Assembly: GCA_038093515.1 (NCBI GenBank)
Contig: JBBPSI010000145.1
Span: forward strand, 1-63,694
Source of the DNA: Butyriboletus loyo
Lineage: Eukaryota > Basidiomycota > Agaricomycetes > Boletales > Boletaceae
Direction: 5' to 3'
DNA: 63,694 nucleotides
This document shows, piece by piece, positions 29,319 to 41,161 of this stretch (position 1 is the stretch's first letter; each line of letters starts with the position of its first letter). The notes below the pieces were generated by a model, which worked only from the letters and a program-made list of their open reading frames with translations, was not told where the DNA came from and did not search any database. The translations under genes and the position numbers were made by a program.

Positions 29319-30793
29319 ACGCGACCTGGTGCGGGCGTGAATGGTTAGCTATGGCTGGCGTCTACTTGTGCCCGTCGCTTCATCGGTTGCTTTTCCTCGC
29401 AGGTCCTCCCTCGAGCCCACACTGATTCGTCTCGTGTAGTTATTGGTTCATTTCGTCGGTGACACACGCCTCACCATCAAGCATTCGACCCTTTCTAGGG
29501 CGCTGTTTTGTTGCCTCGTGCCTCATTGCCTACCTCTACACCGAAACGACATATATGTTCATCTAATATCCGAACTAGGCTTCCACCCTATAGGGAGGGT
29601 TTATGATACACACGATTGTTGTCATGCCATGATAAATAAATCATGTCAGTTACGATGCATTGCAGAATGACGTTGTCTTCAACAGCCTGCGTGAGTGGTG
29701 GAACGCTTCAAGTTCCGCCGGGACCACCGAATACAACATTCAACTAACTATCCTGCTCATCTCGAGCGCACTGGAACGTATGGCTTCACAGTCCGATTCG
29801 TTTTTGTGACCATTTCCGCATCTACGATTTATCAGATTTGATGTAGACGGTCAAAAGTCAGGGTTATGACTTGGACTGCGCTGTAAACCACCACCACCAC
29901 CATCATCACTAGTACCCCTACGTGAACGACTTGGTCCCGAGCGCCCGAGCAGCCATCCCCTTCATTGAAATGCAAATGCGCCGCTGCACTGCACTTATAC
30001 TGCACTACGCTTGACAGGCAGGCCGGGGGTTCAGCCCGGGGTTCCTCCCGAGCCCTCACGCGCGCACGGACTCCGAGTCTATCTATCCACGCGGCGATCG
30101 GAGCCTCACGTGAGGAGAGGCATACTATGGCGCCAGTCGGGTCGGGTTGGGTCGGGTTGGGTTGGGGTTGGGTATACGTCACGATATCATTTCATTTGCC
30201 TGCCACCAGTCTGGCCCACCACACTGTGACGCACCGTTCGTCCGCTCGATGGATCGATGGATCGATGATATTTCGCTCTGATTCCGCGGGTGCTAGTGCG
30301 TTGGTATATCTATATCCTGTACGGCCCGTCGTGGTCGTGGTCGTCGTCTCCGTTGGCTGGCTGACACATTCGTGTTTCCTGTCTCATGTCTGTAAACCAG
30401 ATCTGATTGAGAGACGTATGTTCAGAACGTACGGAACGCGACGTGCATACTAACCATTCCTTATTAATAATCCACAAGACCCGAACGAACCACAATGTTG
30501 CATCGTGCGCAGCGGAATAGCACGTCCTCCCGTTACAGTCCAAAGACACATAAATACACCATCCAGTTACAATTATAAGGGGGGTGCAACAGTTGAAGCT
30601 ACCATTAAAACCCGACAGTAAGCAGACGAGCAAAAGCCCAGTGTCAACATCAGAGAACGTCCGAGGATGTGTGTGTCCAAGGGTGATGCGATAACGACAG
30701 AAATACAAGAACGAGAACGTATAGAGTTTGCCTCGGGAAGCGTCGTTCAAAGGTTCCAAGCGGTCGCGTCGTGAAGCGTCCGTCCCCCGGAGC
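29319..30793. other. Intergenic, with a G-rich run
   Basis: About 1.5 kb between convergent TFB1 and the GDP-mannose pyrophosphorylase gene. No coding exon recognised. It contains a G-triplet array at 30139-30172 and a short GATCGATG repeat near 30246-30267. Confidence 0.5.
30139..30172 (+). repeat. Telomere-like G-triplet array, potential G-quadruplex
   Basis: Seven runs of three or more G are separated by TC or TT (GGGTCGGGTTGGGTC pattern) in 34 bp. Runs and loop lengths meet the usual G4 pattern. The array is isolated, not at a contig end. Confidence 0.7.
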
Positions 30794-32525
30794 TCAAAGC
30801 AAGGCTTTCCAGCCGGCGTCGCGACATTTCTTTACCAAGCGTTTCACTTCCTGAGAGCGCGCGCGCGTTGTTACGAGCAGGGTGTCGGGCATGTCGACGA
30901 TGACCAGATCGTCGACTCCAAGACAAGTGATCAGCCGTCCAGAGCCTGGGACGACGATCCCACCAGCAACCTGCTCGGTGAGGACTGAGGGAAAACAGCG
31001 TTGGCGGGGGTATCGGATACGAGACAGAGCACGTACCCAAGTTAGTGTCACCAAGTACGCGAGGCTGATTAGATTCTGCAGGAAGAAGATCCGCGAGAGA
31101 AGAAAAGTCTCCGACGTCATCCCAACCTGACAAAAGTGACGTCAGAGAAGCATCCTTTTGATCCGTCAAATTCCACGGAACATACCAAAAGTCGCAGGTA
31201 CGACGGCCACCCTGCCCTCGACAGCACCAGGCTCCGCCACCGCGTTGTCGATAGGAATTTTCTCGAGAGAAGGCCACACTTCAGCTAGCGTCGCTTGGCG
31301 CATTTCTTCGTCCGTCCAGACGCTGGCGATCTTTTGAAGCCCATCGTGTAGATCAGGCTTATAATCCTTCAGGAGGTCCATGAGCACAGTCGCTTTCGTA
31401 ACAAACATGCCGGCATTCCATCGGTAGTTACCCGTGCCAATGTAGGCAGCAGCGGTGCGGGCGTCCGGTTTCTCCTTGAAGCTTGACACGAGTCTCGCAT
31501 TCGGAGCCTGCTTTATGGCCAACTTATCGCCGAGACGGATATAACCGAACCCAGTGGACGGGTGTGATGGCGCGATACCGATAGTGACAAGGTAGTCTTT
31601 CTTTGCCACTTCGACCGCCTCAGCGATCGCTGACAGGAACGCATCGTCTCCAGAAATCATGTGATCGGCGGCGAATGACCCAATGATAGCGTCAGGGTCC
31701 CTTTTTGCGAGGACGGCAGCTGCGAGACCGATGGCTGCCATAGAATCCTTGGGCCCGGGCTCACAAATGAGGTTGTGAGGTAGGAGATCCGGCAATTGTT
31801 CGTGGATGGACTTGACGTGTCCTGGTCCAGCAACGACGGTCGTACGAAGCGCAGAAGAAAGGGGTAACAGCCGATCCCAGGTGGCTTGAATCAAGGACCT
31901 TCCTTTCAAAGTAAGGTCCAGGAGGAACTTTGGGTGTTCCTCTCGGGACAAGGGCCAGAGGCGAGTACCAGCTCCTCCTGCGGGAATAACTACATAAAAT
32001 CCAGGAATGTCGCGTTGCGAGCATGAGATAGGAGTTATAGCGTTATCTCCGAGCGGGGAATGAACGAGAAGAGCAGAGGGGACTGCGGAAAGAGTGGGGA
32101 TGTGATGAGGAGAAAGGAAGGGGGACTTTGCACGGAGTTGAGGACTCCCGGGGATGGGCGTCACAGAGCCAGGGGAGGCAGTGTTACGACTTCCGTTGAC
32201 GTTGTGGTTCTGCCGAGAGAGAGCGTTCAGCCAGGGGAGTGGGGGGTCAGGGTCGTGCATGCAATGGACGTACATTCAAGCTCTCCTTGACTCGTCTCTC
32301 GAGACTCGCATTGGCGAGTCTCAGGTCTGCACACTCTTGACGAAGCTCGGATATCTCGGCTTGCTATGATGCTCCTTGTTGGAGGCCAAGTTCTATCACT
32401 CAGAGAGACTGAGAGCGCACCGATTTCTGCACCGCACCCAGTATCTGCGCGAACATGAGCTCTACGCTAGGCGCATTGGCGGTGGTATCTCCCTGCGCGG
32501 GTAAAGAGCCAGGAATGTAGGACAT
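30794..32525 (-). CDS. GDP-mannose pyrophosphorylase of bacterial (ManC/actinobacterial) type with N-terminal coiled-coil extension
   Basis: Five exons: 32525-32421, 32363-32274, 32209-31186, 31126-31037 and 30984-30794, about 499 aa. The enzyme class makes GDP-mannose from mannose-1-phosphate and GTP. The catalytic core starts near residue 135 with GFYVVIPAGGAGTRLWPLSR followed by EEHPK, the nucleotidyltransferase signature. It continues with ICEPGPKDSMAAIGLAAA, IGSFAADHMI, STGFGYIRLG, SSFKEKPDARTA, YRWNAGMFV, IPIDNAVAEPG and WDDVGDF. These features fit prokaryotic ManC proteins better than the eukaryotic Psa1/GMPPB family, and there is no cupin PMI domain. Residues 1-65 come from two small exons: MSYIPGSLPAQG and a heptad-like helix, AEISELRQECADLRLANASL. 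A Ser/Pro linker follows. All junctions are in phase 0 or 1 and keep frame, so the fusion is probable but unproven; the small exons could belong to another transcript. Confidence 0.85.
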
Positions 32526-33101
32526 GTTGACGGTCTCAGGTCAAGGGTATTCGTGAGGTGAAGAAACGCTGAAGTCGTTTTGCAAAACGTGTATGGGCCC
32601 AATTGCCGTAACACCTCAAAATTCTAATTCGGTGTAGTCTCGGTTCGGACAAGACCGAACAGCTCGTACCAGTCAGTACATTACCCGCGGCGCTTGCATA
32701 AACAAGGTAAGAACTTCTCAACCTCGGTATGGGATTAAGCAGCACTAGAAGCACATTCCTCCGCTTGACGTAGGTCGCAAGCCACAGAAGGATCAAGACG
32801 ATATTGTCATTCGTCGATAATAATGGCACAGCAGAAAGAGTGGGAAACTCGTTTCCAACGTGATCAGTTGACAGTCTGTTTCAAGCTATAGTAGTAATCA
32901 TCTCTCTAGAGGCGAATACGCATCGACACGGCAGTGGGTAACGATATCGACAGACGACTCCACCGGGAGGACGGCTAGCGACAGGGAAATGAAGTGTCAA
33001 CTTTACCCAAAACCAGCACGGTTCCTGAACCGATCCCATCTAAACCGGTGGGACCTACTGCTTACCTCGTCAAGTCCAGTCCCAATCCTCAGAAATGATG
33101 G

Positions 33102-34218
33102 CTATGAACGTGAACTAGTGGCGCACTGCCTAGTCACCATCACCCTCAAACTCCACCGCCTGATATTTGCGTGCTTTTTTGTGTGGATTAGCGAGCGACG
33201 CTCCTTTCGGCCGAGTAGACGTCGACGGCTCTGTTTAGAAGGCACGTGGAGGTCAGCAGGCAGAGCGGCGTCGTGCAGAGTTCGTAACCCACTCGGCTCA
33301 GCCTCGCTTGAAGGAGATTTCGATTTGGCCTTTTTCGCTGCCTTGACGTGTGCAAGCTCCACCTCCAACGACTTGATCTTCCGCCGAGCAGCTTCAGTTT
33401 CGTCTGCACCTCGAAGCATCGCTGGACGCTCAGAGATGTGCGCTTTCTTCGGCGGAGAACGGACGTGGGCGGCTTCAAGAGATGCAAGGCTTCATCTCCA
33501 GAACGTTCTCTGCAATCTGGCAGACACACCTGACTTGGCGCGGGATGGTCCCGCAGCAACGGTAGTCTGGGCGGAAAACGAGGGCGGGTTCAATCGACAC
33601 TTGCGAGATTGTGCTTGGAGAGCAATCTTGGTCAAGCGTCATCACTGCTCAGGAATAGACAGTCCATCTTTCATACCGCACCGAGGATGGTTGTCGCATG
33701 AGACGCTGCTTCCTTGGCGGACAATTCGACCAGGGGAATATGTACCGGTTTTTTCGACGTAGGTCCCAGCGTAAGCTAGAGATGACGATCCTTCATTGAC
33801 AAACGTACGGGACCCCCCCCAAAAGACCAAATTCACGTTTATCTTCGCACCTTGGTCAGGTGCCCAGTCGCCGACACACAGCTCACCATTCACAAACGCC
33901 TCGCACAAATCGTGAGCGAGGCTTTGCAGAATCTGGGAGCTCGACTCCGAACCCTGCAGGAAAGGAAACCAGCCCGGCTTCGTGTCGGAACGTGCCCAAT
34001 CAAAACGCCAAGAGCGAAACTGCTGGACGAACGACAAACTGCGACATATCTCGCGCCGACCATGATCCACGCCACCACCTCCCTTCGGGTCCCTTCAAGC
34101 CGACGTATACGGTCCAGGAGGACTCGCTGACCGCGGACAGGACGACGAAACGATGAAAACCTTGGTAGATGATTTGAATGAGCTCATCGAGCGCTCCGAG
34201 ATGAGACAGGACGTCCAT
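33102..34218 (-). CDS. Candidate XRCC4-superfamily (PAXX/XLF/XRCC4-like) protein
   Basis: Model of five exons: 34218-34033, 33953-33828, 33775-33677, 33626-33530 and 33472-33102, about 292 aa; all junctions keep frame and introns are 50-79 nt. The first about 150 residues look like a small beta-rich head: RFVVLSAVSESSWTVYVGLK, GRWWRGSW, a helix ILQSLAHDLCEAFV, then KINVNLLTLG and KPVHIPLVELSAKEAASHA. This order recalls the PAXX/XRCC4 head domain. A linker follows, then a charged coiled coil (AARRKIKSLEVELAHVKAA) and a basic tail (KQSRRRLLGRKERRS) reminiscent of Ku-binding tails. Two donors (GTTCGT and GTCTTT) are imperfect, and the exact C-terminus is uncertain. Non-homologous end joining is the suggested role, by shape only; no residue is diagnostic. 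Confidence 0.4.
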
Positions 34219-34713
34219 TTCGATTCGTCACACCAACCTAGGGCGAGTGCGGGATGGCAGAAGCAGACTTGAAGCGATGTGAACGACCGTAGCAAAACCG
34301 CAATGCTGCACCGCCACTCTGGACCGTCGGCGATCTGGTCCGATGGACTGTAACAACTTCGGAGCTATTCTCATTCACCAGCCTTGGTACGACGACAGGA
34401 TGCCAATGGCATACAACGGAGAAAAGTAAAGGAATAGGAATATGGATAAGCAGGCTTACAGGGGTAGACTGTAGCGCTCGTTCGTCTCCCAGCCAGAACA
34501 TAGGCGCTAAACCCCGAAGCTATCGCGTTTGTGGACATCAGAATTGGGTTGGTCGCCGTCGACGAACAACGAAAAAGGTGGTCTAATAATATCGGAGCCC
34601 ATTTCTTACGACATGTCAATTCGGAGAGAGAGCCAAGGATATAACAGGATAAATGCACGCGCGGTACGCTTTCTGACCTTCCAACCGGATCACGGAAATA
34701 TGTGTATCGGAAT

Positions 34714-36036
34714 TCAAGGTGCATCGACCGGGTTCCAGCTGATAGCGCCTGCTTTCCCGACGTCAAGGCCATCTAGAAGCGTCATGTCCTCAGAACCGAG
34801 CGAAAAGTCATATATCTCTGCGTTGGATTTGATCCTGCTCGGAGTAGTCGACTTTGGAAGGGGAACGAATCTGCAGAAACAAGAACGAATAACGATTTAG
34901 ATTCGATAGATTCCTCCACAACGATGAATGAGATGAAAAACGCACCCTTTCTGCAAAGACCATCTGATGAGTATCTGAGCGGGATCTCGTCCGTGCTAGA
35001 TTGATGGGATAGAAGGCATGAGGGCACTGGAGCGGCGCGGTGATGATAGTTCAAACCTTCTTTGCTATCGCTTGAATCACTGGATGGTCCATTTGCCCGC
35101 GCAAAATCGGGCAGTACGCTTGCACAACAATCCCGTGGGCACGACAATAATCCACAATAGGCCGTTGCTGGCATAGAGGGTGCAGCTACGTACAAAGAAA
35201 GAAGTTACCTCATTTAATGACAATAAACATGGTACATACCTCAATCTGATTCACAGCGGGCATCTGCAGCCCCGCAGTTTCGATTTCTTCGAGATGCTTG
35301 ATACCACTGGATTCCAACGTGAATCAGAGAACCAGAAGGCAGATCATGTAAAACCGACTAGTTCGATACCCCGACTGTCTTGATTTTCCCTGCCTTTTGG
35401 GCATCTAGCAAGGCGCGGTAGGTAGCCAAGCGTCGCTCCGTACCAGAGAATGGATCGTGGATCAAAAATAAGTCGATATAATCTTCCGAAGGGCCAACAA
35501 TGCACACAAAAAGGACAAGTGAGTTACCAAACAGTGACGTGATAGATTCCCCTACCAAAACCAAACCGTGCGAGCGAATCGTCGACGCCTTTGAGAGTGC
35601 TGTCATAACCATGCGTTTTACTAATACATTTCGTGGCTTGCATGCAGAGCGATAAGCGTCATGATGAACCATGCTTGAACATGCACGCAGCGTACTGATG
35701 AATACGTCCCCCCGTTCGAGACCGCTATCTCTGACGGCTTCACCGACTGCGGCTTCGTTCTTGTATGCTTGGGCTGAGTCGACGTGCCTATAAGCACCGA
35801 CAATCAGGTGCTGAAGCGCTGAAAGACCGCGGTTCGTAACGAATCAATCACATACCTATAACCGGCTGCAAAGGCTGTTAGAACGGACGGTCGTGTGTTG
35901 TAATTCTGGTACACGCCAAACCCGAGAAGGGGCATCGCATGTCCTTTGGCCGCTGAGCGTCAGCAAGGATCATGAACAGGATTGAACTCTAAATACCTGA
36001 CGTCAACTGGACGGTTGATTTGATGGCAAGCGACAT
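34714..36036 (-). CDS. Aldo-keto reductase
   Basis: Nine exons: 36036-35997, 35952-35856, 35787-35696, 35636-35556, 35482-35359, 35306-35240, 35185-35057, 34995-34946 and 34870-34714, about 278 aa, the standard length. NADPH-dependent carbonyl reductase of the (beta/alpha)8 AKR fold, presumably cytosolic. The catalytic tetrad is visible: Asp and Tyr in HVDSAQAYKNEAAVGEA, Lys in FITTKC and His in LFLIHDP. Further family blocks are GVSNYGIKHLEEI, NQIELHPLCQQ, IVVQAYCPI, ILIRWSLQKG and VPLPKST (cofactor). The start MSLAIKSTVQL lies in a 40-nt first exon. Substrate unknown. The small exons and phases all agree, so the model is strong. Confidence 0.93.
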
Positions 36037-36482
36037 CTTTGTATGCGAATACGTTTGTTGATAGGTAACTGCACTTGAGGGTTTCGAACGGAATCAAATG
36101 AACGGCATCAACGTCAGATCGTCGCAAGAAGTTGATGCACAACCTGCACAGCCGATGATCATGATAATCTGGAAAGCAGGTCATGTGACCATTTTTGGCA
36201 ACATGAGAACATCCAAATGCCCCGGAACATCGTGTTACCGAGCCGAGGCGATTTGTTCTGTTCGTAGAGGATGGTTACCGAAACTCTGGCACTGAAATGG
36301 ACGGAACTTGCATCGGGTGGCTGTTTCCCAGCAACACCAGTGCTTGACACTCTGTGGTCGGAATTCTAACTCAAACATCAACAGCGGAACATGTGACTTC
36401 ACAAAAAAGACCGAGACCAAGCTGTGGTGTGGAGTTGCTACCCGCAGGCACAGTTCCCGGGCACTGGGACGAACAAACCACA

Positions 36483-37681
36483 CTAATCCTCATCCATGTC
36501 GCCAAGTCCCATTTCTCTCCGCCTCGCGACCCGTTCTCGCATAACATTTCTCGCATTCTCCGTGGCGGTCGAAAGCTGCCCAGCTTTCGCAAGTCCAGCT
36601 AACAGCGCATGGACCAGCCCGATGTGGTTGTGACGACGAAGGCTATTTTCGAACTGCCCGAAGAATTATTAAGTAAACTCATCAGAACGTAGGACGCATC
36701 AACGACGTACAGCCCAGCGTTCACGTTTCAAGTTTTCATTATTGATCTTCACAAGAACCTGACTGGCTTCCGAACGACTTCCTGTTTGCTGCAGATGTTC
36801 CAACTGTGTTTTGAGAGCAGGCAGAGGATCGTCGCGAAGGGCAAGTAAACTAAACTCCAGCTAGCAGACAGAAGTTGATTTAAAAATGGTTATCTCCACT
36901 AGGAAACTCGCTTACCGCTCCAGTGGGATACGTGCTTATCCGATACTCAATCAGCTCTCTAGTTGGGCGGATATTAATCCACGGGGGGAAAGGATTGATA
37001 ACAATTACCCACCTTGCTTTCCGCAGCCAGCCTTCTCCGGATCCATTATATTCGCCGTGGCGAACAGGATACGGCTTTAATCCATCGAGCTCATAGACAC
37101 TACCTATAACGGGAATGTAGACGACAAAGTGATAAGCGTCTTCGGTCTTCTTCGGTAGTCCTAGTCCATCTAACGAGATAGAACTTGGCGGAGAAAGTGC
37201 GTTGTGTGCCTCGCGTAACCAGTCTGCACTGGTCACCGCCATCCCACACGTTTGTGGGTCCATTCCTGTCGTAAAACTCATCAAGTCTGCAAGCTGTGGG
37301 CCTGCAGGGAGTGACGGTATATTTCCTAGCGCATTTATCACTGCGAGGGTTGCACAGGCATTGTTAACCGTTTGTTGTGCAAAGAAGCCAGGGAAATCGG
37401 TATCGTACTGTCCGGCAGTGCTGCTCGGCTCGCCGGCTGTGGAAGGCAGCCATTTGAAGAGGAATATGAGAGCGTGGAGAGGCTGGAGCGCAGACAGTGC
37501 CTCGGGATCGAGCGAGTACAAGTCATCAACGATGTACGGAACACCGAGCGTTCTCAAGAGCTCCCTGATTATTGCAAGGATTTCAGTTTGATTGCAGGGA
37601 ATAAATGAGGCTGAGTACGTACGTGAACACGCCTGGATCAGATTCTGTGAGCTCCCAGCCGCTCGAATCTTCGTCAGACAT
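36483..37681 (-). CDS. UCHL5: Ubiquitin C-terminal hydrolase, UCH37/UCHL5 type
   Basis: Five exons: 37681-37623, 37564-37013, 36958-36916, 36860-36711 and 36653-36483, about 324 aa (human UCHL5 329). A proteasome-associated cysteine deubiquitinase that trims ubiquitin chains. The N-terminus reads GWELTESDPGVFTELLRTLG, matching UCHL5. The catalytic Cys lies in QQTVNNACATLAVINALGN, the His in DAYHFVVYIPVIG and the Asp in YELDGLKPYP. The C-terminal extension typical of UCH37 is present: LALRDDPLPALKTQLEHLQQ, then after the last intron FENSLRRHNHIGLVHALLAG and a charged tail ending GDMDEDstop. It is divergent from MED31 across 112 bp. The full set of family landmarks makes the call and the exon model firm. 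Confidence 0.95.
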
Positions 37682-37793
37682 GACTGTCCAGTCGACGACA
37701 GGAAATGCGAGGCAGACGGACGAACAGACGCGTCATAGCCACGTGACTATTTGTTTGGCGAAGGCTTTAGATCCAAACAAAGTGGAGTCTTTC
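37682..37793. promoter_or_regulatory. 112-bp divergent promoter, UCHL5 / MED31
   Basis: The start codons of the two genes are 112 bp apart and point away from each other. A CACGTGA element (about 37739-37745) lies in the middle. Confidence 0.5.
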
Positions 37794-38309
37794 ATGTCTA
37801 CAACTGCGATAGTCGAATCCCCTCCTCCAGTGACAGATGCCAGAGCAGCAAATAGGGAAAGGTTTGAGCTAGAGCTCGAATTCGTACAATCTCTCGCAAA
37901 TCCCTACTATTTGCACTCCCTGGCCCAACAAAACATACTCGATCAACCCGCGTTCGTCAATTACTTGGAATATTTACAATACTGGCGAGAGAAAGATTAT
38001 GCTCGCTTCATACAGTCGGTGTGGTCCGGTCCCTGTTTTGACACTGACCGAACGTTCTCGAAGCTATCCTCATGCTCTGCACCATCTGGAGCTGCTTCAG
38101 CATGCTCGTTTTAGGTCGGAGATAAAAAAAGACGAATGGCGAGAGTATCTCAATCAGAAACAGTTTGATCACTGGCGAACGTGGCAAGTTTGCGGCTCAA
38201 CTTGTGCCCTCAAAGATCTCATGATTCAGCATCTAGGCGAAACTATCCTACCGTACCTATTCCTCCCGAGGCACCACATGGACAGGAACCTGAGAAGCAC
38301 GTTGCATAG
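37794..38309 (+). CDS. MED31: Mediator subunit MED31 (SOH1)
   Basis: Three exons: 37794-38014, 38064-38183 and 38237-38309, about 137 aa (family 115-135). MED31 belongs to the Mediator middle module and contacts MED7. The conserved core is complete: RERFELELEFVQSLANPYYL, HSLAQQNILDQPAFVNYLEY, LQYWREKDYARFIHYPHALH and HLELLQHARFRSEI. Intron 1 has a GTCGGT donor. The second intron best fits a GC donor (TG|GCAAGT) with acceptor TAG at 38236, giving WRNYPTVPIPPEAP and a stop at 38309. The GT alternative (donor at 38188) would give a longer, less family-like tail. Start ATG at 37794; a longer upstream frame exists but overlaps the UCHL5 5' region. Confidence 0.92.
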
Positions 38310-38595
38310 CATTATCGTGATAATCTTCTAGCTTGATCCATTAGGAATGTGCCCATCGGTCGCTTGGTATTATTATTAAGAGAGTCAGAAACAGAGACCG
38401 TGGCTCTAAGATGAATCCAACCGCTTTCTTCTGTGTTCCACTCAAAAGACTAGTGATGATGACCTGAGGCAAACTCTACAGCATTGTGTTATTCGAACAA
38501 AGCAAACCCAAAAACCGAGTCGTCTACGTAGATCCGTGTGGAGCTAAATCATATTTTTCGCACGCTGGCTTTTGGAGCATGTTTGACATTGCCTC

Positions 38596-40270
38596 ATGCA
38601 TCCAGAGACTTCCGAACACGAACCAATATTGTCCGACGTGGAACAAAGCATAGGAAGTCCCGACGATGAAGACACCATTTCCAGAGGCGAAGCCGACATC
38701 CATATCCATATCGCGTCCCAGGCAGAGAAGAAAAGCATTTGGTGGATAAATGCACTCATCAACTTTTGTTTCATCTTGGCATGGTACAATCCACTCAGCT
38801 TTGGGTTTCTGCCGGAACCTCTGAACGCCTCCATTCAGGTTCCTTTTTGCGACGGTGCTCTCCGTGTATAACAAATGGATGTTTTCTCCAGACCACTTTA
38901 ATTTCCCCTTCCCGCTATTCGTAACCACCGTCCATATGTTCATCCAGTTTTTGCTGGCTGCTTTGCTTAGATTCATTTTCCCAAGAAGTTTCGCTCCTGA
39001 TAGAAGGCCCACACTGCGTAACTACAGGTGAGTGAGCTTGGACACGAATCCCGCAAGTTGATACCATTCTCGCAGTATCAAGGTTACCCCTCCTGCAATG
39101 GCAACTGGCATTGATATCGGACTGTCCAATGTTTCTCTGAAGACCATTACATTATCCTTCTACAGTGAGCGTTCTTATCAGTGACTTTCTTCGTTCTCTT
39201 GAGCGGCACGCAGCATGAATGATCGGTTGACGTCTGATTCCTGTAGCCATGTGCAAGTCCTCTTCGCTAATATTTGTCCTCTTATTCGCGTTTCTCCTTC
39301 GACTCGAGCCATTTTCCATGCGCTTGGTCATTGTGATCCTGGTCATCTGCGCGGGAGTACTGTTGATGGTCGCCTCAGAGTCTGCTTTCGTATTATCTGG
39401 ATTCTTGATGGTCATCTTCGCGAGTGTTTGCAGTGGCCTTCGCTGGAGTCTCACACAAGTCGCGATGCAAGACAGATCCATGGGGCTTGATAACCCGCCG
39501 TCCATGATATTTTGGTTGTCACCAGCTACAGCTGTTACAGTGGCTGTGATTAGCATCGCTTGGGAAGGGTGGAACGAAGTGTTCTCGTCCCCTTTCTTTG
39601 CTACCGTGGCCTCAACGACGAATACACTCCTTATGTTTATTGCTCCTGGCATCCTCGCCTTTTGCATGGTCATGAGCGAGTACTAGTACGTTCGACCGGT
39701 TGCGTTCCCTGTCGCGTACACATCGAGGCTGACCACATTCTTGTACAAGCATCATTCAACGCGCTGGCGTTCTTCCAATGTCCATAGCAGGGATAGCCAA
39801 AGAAGTCTCGACCATCACTATCTCTGCCTGGTTCTTCGGGGACGAATTGACACCTGTGAATATCACGGGTGTTGCTATTACCGTTTGCGGTCGGACTTGA
39901 TTCTCGGTCTGGTAGATCATTGGCTGACCATGGGGACGATAGGCATTGCGCTCTTTACATATCACAAGTATCGCAAGAGCGTCGACTCCAACGTTGCTTT
40001 TGATGCACGTGGCAATGTGGTGCGACTCGATGGTCGAGAAACGTCGGTATATGACCATGATGTAGAATTGATTGCGAGATCACACAATTCCAGACCTGTA
40101 AGTTGATTTTTGTGTGTGCGTGGCCGGCTACTGAATCAGATGCCACAAAGATCCAAGCAGAGAGGGACATCTTCTCCGCGGAAGGGCTTGATGAAGGGGA
40201 GGAAGATGCCGAAGAAATCCGGAGTTTGAGGAGCTCTAAGCAGAATTGGGCCGACGAGACGTACAGATGA
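38596..40270 (+). CDS. SLC35C2-type nucleotide-sugar/triose-phosphate translocator family protein
   Basis: Seven exons: 38596-38783, 38839-39027, 39076-39164, 39247-39685, 39750-39889, 39943-40097 and 40151-40270, about 439 aa. Drug/metabolite-transporter fold with about ten membrane spans, probably Golgi or ER; substrate unknown. Landmarks: acidic N-terminus, then WWINALINFCFILAWFLFAT, SVYNKWMFSPDHFNFPFPLF, VTTVHMFIQFLLAALLR, ATGIDIGLSNVSL, SFYTMCKSSSLIFVLLFAFL, GLRWSLTQVAMQDRSMGLDN, IFWLSPATAV, a block SIAGIAKEVSTITISAWFFG and LTPVNITGVAITVCGIALFT. The tail is acidic (AEGLDEGEEDAEEIRSLRSS). This block order matches SLC35C2/yeast Ymd8. An ORF on the opposite strand at 38524-39012 is a shadow of exons 1-2. 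Confidence 0.92.
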
Positions 40271-41161
40271 ATTAGCACTAGTTCTCATACGTGGGTGAGT
40301 AGGGTCTACAGTGATTCGACGGACTGAATACACGTGTAGCATCATTCTGAGAGGGTGCGCGACTTGAATACTAATGCATGTAAATTGATCCGACATTTGA
40401 ATGTAGCCGCTGACTGATGTGTGCCGTCGACAGCGGAAGGATGCTGCGGGTTCGACTGGTTTTTGCTGCGGCCGAGCGTTGAGTGAACTGAAGTGATGAC
40501 ATGGCGTTCGGCATGTGGTGCCGGATGTGGAAACAATATAGTTGCGAGGCACAGCAACCACTCGGCCAGCTGGAAACAGTGTGAAACTCAGTGTCATTTC
40601 GGCAGCATCCACACGCCGGGTATCTGGACGAGGGCTCCGAATTCCCATAGACAGCCGCGGCCCGGGTGGGGTGTTTGACGTGTTTTTCAGTGAGCTCATG
40701 ATCTTGTTACGGCGTCTTGGGCCCGACTCATATATGTCTGTGTTCGCTGGTCAGGAGTTACGGGCCTAACATCATGATTGCCAATCCTCTTACGGCACCG
40801 CTTGAAACAAATGCAGGTACTCACGCGATGTGATGTTCTGGAACTGACTAATCCCCGGCGGTTAACCCGATCTGTTTTACTGATCAGAAATCGATCAATG
40901 CACTGCTACCATTGTGGTCTCTTGAGTAAATTCTTTTGGCGGCGGTCGCTTAAGAGGCTTTTTACAGATCACAAGTGAGAATCGTTTCAGCGAGAACTCC
41001 AGATTCGCGGATCTGGGCTATATGAGTCAACGCTTATTGGTATATTTTTTGCGGTGACACTAACGTGACAGCCTCGAATGCCCTCGAGGTAATATTTAGT
41101 GGGGATATAAACAGCCCCATACCTTCGTCATCGAATAATTACTCCCCATCATCCTCGAATC

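Noticed and set aside
38524..39012. 162-codon minus-strand ORF
   Set aside because: Antisense to exons 1-2 of the SLC35-type transporter, which has clear family motifs and consistent splice phases.
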